Shown here: in pieces, positions 1-5,084 of the stretch
Position numbering within the stretch: the first letter of the stretch is position 1
Layout of the letters: the number at the start of each line of letters is the position of its first letter
Assembly (NCBI GenBank): GCA_003232855.1
Contig: QIKC01000158.1
Location: 1-7,103, forward strand
Direction of reading: 5' to 3'
DNA length: 7,103 nucleotides
Source: Verrucomicrobiales bacterium
Lineage (GTDB): Bacteria > Verrucomicrobiota > Verrucomicrobiia > Verrucomicrobiales > DEV007
The notes under the pieces: generated by a model
Database searches by the model: none
The model's input: the letters and a program-made list of their open reading frames with translations, nothing else
Told to the model about the DNA's origin: nothing
Translations under genes and position numbers: made by a program

Positions 1-1
1 G

Positions 2-598
2 CCGTTCGTAGCTGTCGAGTCCGGACAGACCGCGATTCTTTCGGCAGGCCGGGAAATTCCGATTAGAGACACCATTCGAGACTCTGGCAGCGTTTCGACC
101 TTAACCAGTTTCAAGGAAGCCCTGCTCAAGTTTGAACTTCATCCTGTGGTTCTGGGCGACGGTTCAATTTCTCTTCGCGTCGATCAGAGTAATGCGGACG
201 TAATCGGCGTGTTCGGCGATGATTTGGTTCCCGCTCTGGCGACGCAATCGTTTTCAACGACGCTAAGGCTCCATTCTGGCGCTGTGGTGGCTCTTGGCGG
301 TATTGCGGTTGATTCCATCCAGCGAGAGCGTCGGCACCCTACGCCTTTCAGAATCCCCCTCTTTGGCTCTCGCTCACGTGAGGTCAAACGTAGCGAGTTC
401 GTAATCCTCGCCCGCCTGTCCTTGGTGGCGCCCGAACATGAGGGTCGGGCTAAGCCGTCCATTGATCCTGTTCAGCCCGATTTTCATAAGGAGGGAGCTC
501 GTGTACGGGGATTCTTCGACTCGATGAAAAACCGTACACCTCGTTTTCGCAAGGCGCGCTCTTATCGGCGTGGGTTTTTCCCGAAGCGCCGGCGATAG
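2..598 (+). CDS. Secretin, C-terminal part (type II/III secretion or phage pIV-like), 5' end outside the window
   Basis: The reading frame is open from base 2, giving 198 visible residues, so the true start lies to the left; the GTG at 146 is only an internal codon. The visible part matches the conserved secretin beta-barrel domain in order: VESGQTAILSAGREIPI (about residues 5-21), the HPVVLGDGSISLRV strand (47-60), a VPALATQSFSTTLRLHSGAVVALGGIA block (76-102, equivalent to the family's TTV.V.dG.tvviGGL), then RIPLFGS (117-123) and SEFVILARL (131-139). In ordinary secretins about 15 more residues (LGDIPxLGxLF) sit between the GGL and ELVIL motifs; here that lip segment is shortened. After the barrel comes a strongly basic tail ending in PKRRR. 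Secretins assemble as outer-membrane rings that let substrates or filamentous phage out of the cell. The small phage-like genes downstream favour a phage secretin, but a T2SS or pilus secretin cannot be excluded. Confidence 0.82.
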   Translation, partial: PFVAVESGQTAILSAGREIPIRDTIRDSGSVSTLTSFKEALLKFELHPVVLGDGSISLRVDQSNADVIGVFGDDLVPALATQSFSTTLRLHSGAVVALGGIAVDSIQRERRHPTPFRIPLFGSRSREVKRSEFVILARLSLVAPEHEGRAKPSIDPVQPDFHKEGARVRGFFDSMKNRTPRFRKARSYRRGFFPKRRR

Positions 599-629
599 CC
601 TTTCCCTAAGCGCCGGCGGAGGTTTTTTT
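584..629 (+). terminator. Rho-independent terminator at the secretin 3' end
   Basis: Two copies of AAGCGCCGGCG (584-594 and 608-618) lie 13 nt apart. CGCCGGCG is its own reverse complement, so the two copies pair as an eight-base all-GC stem. Four nucleotides later comes a run of seven T (623-629). The upstream arm overlaps the last codons and stop of the secretin gene, so the hairpin forms right at its end. The polarity fits + strand transcription. The convergent - strand gene has its TAA stop (630-628) inside this T-run. Confidence 0.75.
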
Positions 630-1038
630 ATAGCGGGACAAGTTCTGCTGTAATTTCTCCTTCTGGGTGTCTTTGATTGAGGAATTGACCTATCGCGATA
701 CCGGCCCCGTCTCGTGTCGGATATTCGTTGGCCTTCTCTTCGTGAGCTGTCCATCCGGAGGTTGTGGATCGGAACAGGCGCGTCTTGCCGCTGGTAGTAA
801 TCTTGATTCTCCACTTTCTTCGGGGCAGTTCTTGTTCGCATGGGATCCCGAATTGTAGCGCTTTCGAGTAGATGCAATTTCCGAATCGCCACGACGCAAT
901 CACCTCCCCCCTTTCATTCGCGAGCATTAGCGGAACCATGTAATTCTCCGATAATTCGCGAGCGATTTGCGCGGCATCTCCCCTGCTTTGGGCTGTCGCG
1001 ATTGTTTTTTCTGAGGTGCTTATCGTGTATTCGTGCAT
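628..1038 (-). CDS. Hypothetical phage-type protein, 136 residues
   Basis: I do not recognise a named family. The protein reads like a real gene: mixed, charged and soluble, with no signal peptide or membrane segment. Its C-terminal half has a repetitive layout common in small phage proteins of unknown function: WRIKITTSGKTRLFRSTTSGW (76-96), then EKANEYPTRDGAGIAIGQFLNQ (101-122), then a final strand ending in LVPL. There are two cysteines (55, 67), not arranged as a metal site. I chose the ATG at 1038 (MHEYTIS). An in-frame ATG at 1110 would add 24 residues rich in Cys and Tyr (MWNVRCYKNRCFYLIYTCDS) that look like translated promoter DNA. There is no clear ribosome binding site before 1038, so translation may be leaderless (see the promoter candidate). 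It converges on the secretin gene with 29 bp between stops. A role in phage regulation or replication would be a guess. Confidence 0.6.
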   Translation of the reverse strand: MHEYTISTSEKTIATAQSRGDAAQIARELSENYMVPLMLANERGEVIASWRFGNCIYSKALQFGIPCEQELPRRKWRIKITTSGKTRLFRSTTSGWTAHEEKANEYPTRDGAGIAIGQFLNQRHPEGEITAELVPL

Positions 1039-1043
1039 CAAGA

Positions 1044-1071
1044 AACATACACTATCACAGGTATAAATCAA
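1044..1071 (-). promoter_or_regulatory. Candidate promoter for the 136-residue phage-type gene
   Basis: Read on the - strand, TTGATT (1071-1066) and TATGTT (1049-1044) are separated by 16 nt. This resembles a sigma-70 -35/-10 pair. Transcription from it would begin at or next to the ATG at 1038, consistent with the lack of a Shine-Dalgarno sequence. The surrounding AT-richness makes chance matches likely, so this is a weak call. Confidence 0.25.
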
Positions 1072-1094
1072 GTAAAAACATCTATTTTTATAGC

Positions 1095-1156
1095 ATCTAA
1101 CGTTCCACATGGAACTATAACATCTCTTTATTTTTAGCTTCCATTAATCGTTAGAT
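1095..1156. repeat. Nested inverted repeats in an AT-rich non-coding stretch
   Basis: ATCTAACG at 1095-1102 is exactly inverted as CGTTAGAT at 1149-1156. Inside, GTTCC-ACAT-GGAAC (1102-1115) forms a second dyad. TGGAACTATA (1110-1119) reappears inverted as TATAGTTCCA at 1254-1263, within the hairpin cluster. The stretch lies upstream of the - strand gene (start 1038) and of the + strand ORFs, where regulator or replication-initiator sites would be expected. Function is inferred only from layout. Confidence 0.4.
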
Positions 1157-1176
1157 CCCTCCGCCTTTTCCGCTTG

Positions 1177-1279
1177 CCAGGGAATCGCCCTGGGGCCTCG
1201 ATTCTCGCCAGCCTCCGGAGGCTCACGACTTGGACTTAGGAGCGTCCGCGCGATATAGTTCCAAGTCGCTCCGCGCCTC
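1177..1279. other. Hairpin cluster, candidate phage replication or packaging region
   Basis: Three strong dyads lie in about 100 bp. CCAGGG-AATCG-CCCTGG (1177-1193) is a 6-bp stem with a 5-nt loop. AGCCTCCGGAGGCT (1210-1223) is a perfect 14-bp palindrome. CGACTTGGA (1226-1234) pairs perfectly with TCCAAGTCG (1260-1268) around a 25-nt loop. Alternative pairings overlap these: GGAGCG (1239-1244) with CGCTCC (1267-1272), GGAC (1232-1235) with GTCC (1244-1247), and GAGGC (1218-1222) with GCCTC (1275-1279), which would enclose the long stem. No T-run follows on either strand (an A-run lies at 1291-1297), so these are not ordinary terminators. In filamentous phages a comparable intergenic hairpin set holds the origins and the packaging signal. 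A structured RNA is the main alternative. The stretch between genes from 1,039 to 1,314 holds only these repeats. Confidence 0.45.
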
Positions 1280-1314
1280 ATGCACACGACAAAAAAAGGG
1301 GGTCAAGATATAAA

Positions 1315-1614
1315 ATGTCTTCGGCTTCCTGTCTCCCAGCGGTGCCTGATTTATGCCTTGATGCCCTTTTTCGTGTGCAACGTGGTCTTTGTGCGACCCT
1401 AATCGCCTACCTGCTCTGTGTGGGCGTCAGCCTGTCCATTCAGCTCGGTCGGAGGTGTTCGACGCAGGGCTTCTTTTGCCTTCGGTGTCGTCGCGTGCAT
1501 TCCCCTCTCCTACCTAGCTTGCTGCGCCGCGAGTTCTCGACCTTGAACTTTTTTTTCGTCTTGCTAGCTTGCGCTTCGTTTTCCAAAGAACGAATTTTCC
1601 TCGATGATCCCTGA
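1315..1614 (+). CDS. Doubtful small ORF with one hydrophobic segment
   Basis: This is 99 codons from ATG 1315, with AGGGGG 12 nt upstream, slightly far for a ribosome binding site. A hydrophobic stretch (LCATLIAYLLCVGVSLSIQL, residues 25-44) could span a membrane. The rest is rich in Cys, Leu, Ser and Phe, with homopolymer-derived runs (FFF from a T8 tract near 1550-1557), a composition typical of chance ORFs. Its TGA stop overlaps the start of the next ORF by 11 bases (1604-1614), an arrangement common in phage operons and the main reason to list it. If real it would be a small membrane protein; otherwise the region between 1,300 and 1,600 is non-coding. Confidence 0.25.
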   Translation: MSSASCLPAVPDLCLDALFRVQRGLCATLIAYLLCVGVSLSIQLGRRCSTQGFFCLRCRRVHSPLLPSLLRREFSTLNFFFVLLACASFSKERIFLDDP

Positions 1615-1816
1615 ACACCACAAGCGCCGTATTCATTTTTATTCTGCTCGTCGCGATCTCGGCGATCGATGGTATGTTACTCTCTGCGCGAATGTTAGCC
1701 GGTCGCCCACGGTGACCCTAGATTCGCACCTTGTAACCTGTCTAAATTGTCAACAAATGCTTGTTAGAATTACAGTAATTAAGTCGCAAGAGCGAAAAAA
1801 TTATTGGCGTAAGTGA
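1604..1816 (+). CDS. Small putative zinc-binding phage-type protein, 70 residues
   Basis: The protein has His11, Cys28 (in VTLCAN) and a CLNC knuckle (Cys46, Cys49, in LVTCLNCQQML). This spacing resembles the short phage proteins of the HY...TLCG...VTCxxC type, which are thought to bind one metal ion and whose function is mostly unknown. The C-terminus is basic. The start ATG at 1604 overlaps the preceding ORF's stop and has no convincing ribosome binding site, so it would rely on coupling if that ORF is translated. Two small DNA palindromes lie inside its 3' half (1752-1780). The family likeness is from memory of the motif only. Confidence 0.45.
   Translation: MIPEHHKRRIHFYSARRDLGDRWYVTLCANVSRSPTVTLDSHLVTCLNCQQMLVRITVIKSQERKNYWRK
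1747..1780. repeat. Cluster of short palindromes near the element edge
   Basis: TTGT-CA-ACAA (1747-1756), AACAA-ATGC-TTGTT (1752-1765) and AATTAC-A-GTAATT (1768-1780) lie back to back in AT-rich DNA. Filamentous phages often integrate at XerCD dif sites, which are AT-rich with imperfect inverted arms, but I could not match the dif arms here. The site could be an operator, a degenerate recombination site or chance. Confidence 0.25.
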
Positions 1817-1898
1817 CTGGCATTCAATGGGTTATCTCCATGTATTGTCGGAAGTTATAACGCGGAGGTTTGAGACGCTTATTCTCTGTTCATGCGAT

Positions 1899-2906
1899 CT
1901 ATTTAAGGATGCCGAAGTTTTCTTTGATCTGCTCGAGGAAATGGCGCTCGGCTTCCGATGGTGCTTCTAGTTGGCGGGTTTTGAAGGTTTCGTATTCGCA
2001 GCGTGCCTTGCTCAGGGCGTCGTCGCGACTGATGGTGCCCGCATGATCGAGAATACCGCGCCCGGTCATGGTGAGAAATTCGCGCAACCGAGCGAGCCAG
2101 TCGTCCATGGTCATGGCGATACGGTTCATGGCCTGGAGTTCAGCGAGTTCGAGGTAGGCGGTGACGATGCGGTTGAGCACGTTCAGCTCCTCTTCGCTGA
2201 GGTAGTTCTTGGCGACCTCAGTGTCGCGTTTGAGCAAAGAATCGCCGGGAAAATTGGTGACACCCATCATCGGCTGAGCCGCGTCGGCGCGCTGGTGGAT
2301 GATTTCGGCGGCCGTATGGCCGTGCGCCGCCCAGTGGAGCTGGTTCTGGATCTTGGCGAAAAAGTCGCTGGCCGCCTCAGAACGCGGTTGGTAATCGATG
2401 CTGGTGGCGAAGATGTCGAGCACCTTGCCCCAGAAGATTTTCTCCGACGAGCGGATGTCGCGGATGCGCTCGAGAAGCTCCTCGAAGTAGCGGCTGTTCC
2501 CGGCCTCCTTCAGCCGGGCGTCGTCCATGGTGAAGCCCTTAATGAGGAATTCCCGCAGGCGCCCGGTGGCCCAAATACGGAACTGGGTGCCGCGCAGCGA
2601 TTTGACCCGGTAGCCGACGGAAATGATAACGTCGAGGTTGTGGTGTTCCACTCGGTAGGTTTTGCCGTCGGCGGCAGTTGTTGCAAATTTTGCAACAACT
2701 GCATCCCTCTGCAACTCGCCCTCCTCGAAAATGTTGCCGATATGGCGGGAAATCGTGGATTTATCCCGATCGAAAAGGTCGGCCATCTGCTTGAGCGAAA
2801 GCCAGACCGTGTCGCCGTCGGTCGGGACATCGAGGCGGAAGCTGCCCTCCTCCGTTTGATAAAGCAGCACCTGCGAGGGGCTAGGGTCTGTAGGATCGGC
2901 GGCCAT
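1899..2906 (-). CDS. rhuM: RhuM-family protein (virulence protein RhuM-like)
   Basis: This is a full-length member of the RhuM family, whose biochemical role is not established; the name comes from a gene on a Salmonella pathogenicity island. Numbered from the ATG at 2906 (335 residues), the order is VLLYQTEEGSFRLDV (13-27), a winged-helix-like segment WLSLKQMADLFDRDKSTISRHI (35-56), the very typical NLDVIISVGYRVKSLRGTQFRIWATGRLREFLIKGF (90-125), an HGHTAAEIIHQRADA block (195-209) and a helical C-terminus. The HTH suggests DNA binding. A GTG at 2960 gives 18 more residues and has GGAG about 12 nt upstream, but those residues do not look like the family start. The ATG has only a weak GAAG before it, so the start is uncertain. 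It lies 49-103 bp downstream of tlyA on the same strand and beside the phage-like segment. Such genes are often in mobile or accessory regions. A perfect 29-bp palindrome sits in its coding sequence. Confidence 0.88.
   Translation of the reverse strand: MAADPTDPSPSQVLLYQTEEGSFRLDVPTDGDTVWLSLKQMADLFDRDKSTISRHIGNIFEEGELQRDAVVAKFATTAADGKTYRVEHHNLDVIISVGYRVKSLRGTQFRIWATGRLREFLIKGFTMDDARLKEAGNSRYFEELLERIRDIRSSEKIFWGKVLDIFATSIDYQPRSEAASDFFAKIQNQLHWAAHGHTAAEIIHQRADAAQPMMGVTNFPGDSLLKRDTEVAKNYLSEEELNVLNRIVTAYLELAELQAMNRIAMTMDDWLARLREFLTMTGRGILDHAGTISRDDALSKARCEYETFKTRQLEAPSEAERHFLEQIKENFGILK
2674..2702. repeat. Perfect 29-bp palindrome inside rhuM
   Basis: GCAGTTGTTGCAAA (2674-2687) is followed by a single T (2688) and the exact inverted copy TTTGCAACAACTGC (2689-2702). 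It lies in the rhuM segment coding for AVVAKFATTA, between the HTH-like region and the NLDVIISVGYRV motif. It can form a cruciform in DNA or a long hairpin in mRNA. Confidence 0.9.
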
Positions 2907-3009
2907 GGGCTTCAATTGGGCGCGATAATGCGCATCTAAATTTACTGTTCTTACGAACACATTATTGCGCCGCTCCGCTGCGGGGTCAAGGCGAATTCGT
3001 GCGGCAAGT

Positions 3010-3753
3010 CTAGCTGCTCGCTGCCACCACGAACCACGCGAGGAATTCGCGATTTCCGGCGGCGCCTTGGATTGGCGATTCGGTGATGCCTTTGTGATCG
3101 AGGCCGAGCTGGTCGGTGGCGAAAGCGGTGACCTTATCGACCGCTAACTGGTGCAGCGCCGGGTCGCGGACGATGCCGCCTTTGCCGACTTGTTCGCGCT
3201 GTAGCTCGAACTGCGGCTTGATCAGCACCACCAGCTCGCCGCCGGGCGCGATGACTGCGCAGGCGGCTGGTAGAATCTTGGTTAGCGAGATGAAGGAGAC
3301 GTCGGAGACGATGATGGACGGTGCCTCGGCCAAGTCCGCCGGGACGAGCGCGCGGCAGTTGAATTTTTCTCGCGTGACCACTCGCGGATCGCTGCGCATC
3401 TTCCATGCGAGCTGGTTGGTGCCAACGTCGAAGGCGTAGACCTTCGTCGCGCCGCGTTGCAGCAGGCAGTCGGTGAAGCCGCCGGTGGAGGCGCCGATGT
3501 CGAGGCCGATCCGCTCGCGGACGTCGATGTCGAATTGGTCGAGCGCGGCTTCTAGCTTGAGTCCGCCGCGGCTGACGAACTTGGGGCGCTGGCGAATCGT
3601 GATGACGGCGCCTTCGGGCACCGGCGTGGCTGGTTTGTCGGCGACGTGGCCGCCGAGCATGACTTCACCGGCGAGAATGAGCCGCTTCGCCATCTCGCGC
3701 GTCTCGCAGTGACCTGCAGCCACCAAATGCTGGTCGAGACGCGCCTTTTTCAT
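3010..3753 (-). CDS. tlyA: TlyA-family RNA methyltransferase (S4 domain plus FtsJ-like domain)
   Basis: This SAM-dependent methyltransferase has the usual family length (247 residues). Residues 1-60 form an S4 RNA-binding domain (RLDQHLVAAGHCETREMAKRLI). Residues 61-245 form an FtsJ/RrmJ-like Rossmann methyltransferase: SRGGLKL (61-67), the SAM-binding loop LDIGASTGGFTD (84-95), FDVG (108-111), SDVSFISL (150-157), LIKPQFE (177-183) and TESPIQGAAGNREF (224-237). The K-D-K-E set typical of FtsJ-type enzymes is visible as Lys66, Asp151, Lys179 and Glu225. Characterised TlyA proteins 2'-O-methylate ribosomal RNA cytidines (16S and/or 23S), which affects capreomycin sensitivity; older annotations call them hemolysins. 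Which rRNA site is used here cannot be read from sequence. ATG 3753 is preceded by GAAGG, a usable ribosome binding site. The gene lies 58 bp downstream of the LOG-family gene on the same strand. Confidence 0.93.
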   Translation of the reverse strand: MKKARLDQHLVAAGHCETREMAKRLILAGEVMLGGHVADKPATPVPEGAVITIRQRPKFVSRGGLKLEAALDQFDIDVRERIGLDIGASTGGFTDCLLQRGATKVYAFDVGTNQLAWKMRSDPRVVTREKFNCRALVPADLAEAPSIIVSDVSFISLTKILPAACAVIAPGGELVVLIKPQFELQREQVGKGGIVRDPALHQLAVDKVTAFATDQLGLDHKGITESPIQGAAGNREFLAWFVVAASS

Positions 3754-3783
3754 CTGCCTTCAAGCCTGCGCCACGGATTAAGT

Positions 3784-3804
3784 TTTTACGCCGATCACGT
3801 AAAA
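3784..3804. repeat. Short AT-rich inverted repeat between the LOG-family gene and tlyA
   Basis: TTTTACG (3784-3790) and CGTAAAA (3798-3804) are perfect 7-bp arms around a 7-nt loop. The dyad lies a few bases after the LOG-family stop on the - strand. The stem is AT-rich, so any terminator or attenuator effect would be weak, and read-through into tlyA is likely. Confidence 0.35.
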
Positions 3805-3811
3805 GAATGCA

Positions 3812-4921
3812 TTACTCGCACTCCGCGAGGTTGATAGCATCGATCAACAAGCGGTGGCGACCGTATTTGCTGTGGTTTGGGCGGCAGACGAGGCGCGGCA
3901 GGTCGGCGATGGCTGGTTCGTTGCGTTCTGCCTTGAGGGAGCCAGAGATGCGGAAGCCTGGCTCGGCTAGTAGGTCGCCGAATTCGTCGCCGAGCGCTGC
4001 CACCGCCTTTTTGGTGAGGGGTTTGAGGAGCCGGAATACCAACTCGTCGCCGACGTAGCGGTAGGAGTGGTAGTTTTTGTAGAAATTGATGATTTCATCG
4101 ACTGCCACGCCGATGTCGTCGGTGACTGTGAACAGCGCAAAATCGTCTGGGGAGATCAGGCCGCGGCGCAGCAGGTGCTCTTCGAGGAACTGCACGTAGG
4201 TTTTCCAATAGGTGCCGCCGGGGGCATCGACCATGACGATGGGCAGGATTTTCGCCTTGCCGGTCTGCATTAAGGTCAGTAGCTCGAAGCCCTCGTCCAT
4301 GGTGCCGAAGCCGCCGGGGAAGAGCGCCACTGCGTCCGCTTCTTTGACGAATGTTAGCTTGCGGGTGAAGAAGTAGTTAAAATCGATCAATTTGTGGTCG
4401 CCGGCGATGGTCGCGTTGGCGCCTTGCTCGAAGGGCAAACTGATGTTGAGGCCGAAGCTGTCGCCGCGCCCGGCGCCCTCGTTGGCGGCGCCCATGATTC
4501 CGTCGCCGGCGCCGGTGATGGTCATGAAATCGTGATCGAGCATTTTTTTGCTGAAGGCTTTGGCCGCCAGGAACTCGGGCTCGTCAGGCTTGGTGCGGGC
4601 CGATCCGTAGACGGTCACTTTGCGGCGGTTGCCGAAGGGACGGAATACTTCATCGGCGAGGCGGAGTTCCTTGAGGCTGCGGTTGAGTAGTTTGAGTTCG
4701 CCGAAGCCCATGTCGTCGTGGCCGATATTGAGGGCGGTGATGATCATTTCCTCGATCAGCGCCTGCTTGTCCCCCACCCCCCAATCGCCCACGAGATCGG
4801 CGACTTTGGCATCAATGTCGGCGTTACCAGTAGTTCCGCGGTGCGGTTGCGAGGCGAGAATTCCCCCGGCGGTATAGTCTCGATCTAAGCGATTTTCGAT
4901 GTTCGTTTTTTTCTTGGGCAT
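3812..4921 (-). CDS. LOG-family (TIGR00730-type) Rossmann-fold protein, long form
   Basis: This is a lysine-decarboxylase-like / LOG superfamily protein of 369 residues. Core motifs in order: VTVYGSART (102-110), TGAGDGIMGAANEGA (136-150, phosphate-binding loop), FFTRK (184-188, matching the MHxRK position of cytokinin-activating LOGs) and FPGGFGTMDEGFE (201-213, matching PGGxGTxxE). The Arg, Lys, Thr and Glu used for nucleotide binding and catalysis in LOG enzymes are therefore present. LOG enzymes hydrolyse AMP-linked purine cytokinins or nucleotide 5'-monophosphates to base plus ribose 5-phosphate, and no lysine decarboxylase activity is expected. Short LOGs have about 190 residues; this one has about 100 N-terminal and 85 C-terminal extra residues, as in the large bacterial branch whose substrate is unclear. 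ATG 4921 (MPKKKTN) is the natural start, yet the upstream bases are pyrimidine-rich (ACCCCCAACCTTTTCCT) with no Shine-Dalgarno. It is divergent from the DAHP synthase gene. Confidence 0.9.
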   Translation of the reverse strand: MPKKKTNIENRLDRDYTAGGILASQPHRGTTGNADIDAKVADLVGDWGVGDKQALIEEMIITALNIGHDDMGFGELKLLNRSLKELRLADEVFRPFGNRRKVTVYGSARTKPDEPEFLAAKAFSKKMLDHDFMTITGAGDGIMGAANEGAGRGDSFGLNISLPFEQGANATIAGDHKLIDFNYFFTRKLTFVKEADAVALFPGGFGTMDEGFELLTLMQTGKAKILPIVMVDAPGGTYWKTYVQFLEEHLLRRGLISPDDFALFTVTDDIGVAVDEIINFYKNYHSYRYVGDELVFRLLKPLTKKAVAALGDEFGDLLAEPGFRISGSLKAERNEPAIADLPRLVCRPNHSKYGRHRLLIDAINLAECE

Positions 4922-5084
4922 AGGAAAAGGTTGGGGGTGGTTGGGATTTTAGTGGTCGAATATAGCGAGACGCGGCGCCATGGCACTGGAAAATTACGTC
5001 CCCTCCCCGTCCGGTTTGCTCCCGGCTTACTCCTGATGTGGAAATCGGTTTGAACTCGGTGCGCCCCGGCGCGATAGGTCGCCG
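4922..5084. promoter_or_regulatory. Divergent intergenic region between the LOG-family gene and the DAHP synthase gene
   Basis: These 163 bp must carry both promoters. An AATATA/TATATT element at 4959-4964 could be a -10 for the LOG-family gene, but I see no matching -35. The LOG-proximal side is an unusual G-rich tract on the + strand (4929-4945). No terminator-attenuator pair or tryptophan/phenylalanine-rich leader peptide is apparent. Confidence 0.4.
5076..5079 (+). promoter_or_regulatory. Ribosome binding site of the DAHP synthase gene
   Basis: AGGT lies 5 nt before the ATG at 5085, in the context GATAGGTCGCCGATG. It supports that start, which is also where homology to type I DAHP synthases begins (TDDLRIAQIRPL, a few residues in). 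Confidence 0.5.

Larger units (their letters stand above)
1..1850. mobile_element. Possible right end of a filamentous (inovirus-like) prophage or other small mobile element
   Basis: This is an inference from content. The segment holds the C-terminal half of a secretin, a 136-residue phage-style protein, an AT-rich regulatory stretch, a compact hairpin cluster and small ORFs, one with an H...C...CxxC pattern seen in small phage proteins. Base composition is visibly lower in GC between about 600 and 1,850 than in the genes to the right, and the coding is sparse and short. Filamentous phages that encode their own secretin (pIV-like) carry such an intergenic hairpin region for strand synthesis and packaging. 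Against this, no Zot/pI ATPase, replication protein, coat protein, integrase or duplicated attachment site is visible, and the left end is outside the window. The right boundary is a guess, placed before the rhuM stop. A chromosomal secretion-system secretin beside unrelated small genes remains possible. Confidence 0.4.

Noticed and set aside
146..598. A separate 150-codon gene beginning at GTG 146
   Set aside because: The same frame continues upstream to the window edge with recognisable secretin sequence, so the GTG is internal.
374..892. 172-codon ORF on the - strand across the secretin end and the terminator
   Set aside because: It crosses the terminator and the 136-residue gene in another frame, and its Arg/Pro/Thr-rich translation lacks any motif.
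1177..1297. Hairpins at 1,177-1,279 as transcription terminators
   Set aside because: On the + strand they are followed by an A-run, and on the - strand the T-run comes before the hairpins, so neither direction has terminator order.
1514..1572. Direct repeat CTAGCTTGC at 1514-1522 and 1564-1572
   Set aside because: Nine bases, only two copies and no flanking structure; compatible with chance.
1740..1785. XerCD dif-like site for filamentous phage integration
   Set aside because: The local palindromes do not show the expected 11-6-11 arrangement with CATAA/TTATG-type arms, so I do not call a dif site.
1971..2939. 322-codon ORF on the + strand opposite rhuM
   Set aside because: It is the exact antisense of a well-recognised RhuM protein. 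Its Gly/Val/Ala-rich translation follows from the GC-rich codons of that gene.
4980..5036. 18-codon ORF (MALENYVPSPSGLLPAYS) upstream of DAHP synthase as an attenuation leader peptide
   Set aside because: It has two separated Tyr, no Phe or Trp and no run of regulatory codons. No terminator/antiterminator hairpin pair follows before the gene start.
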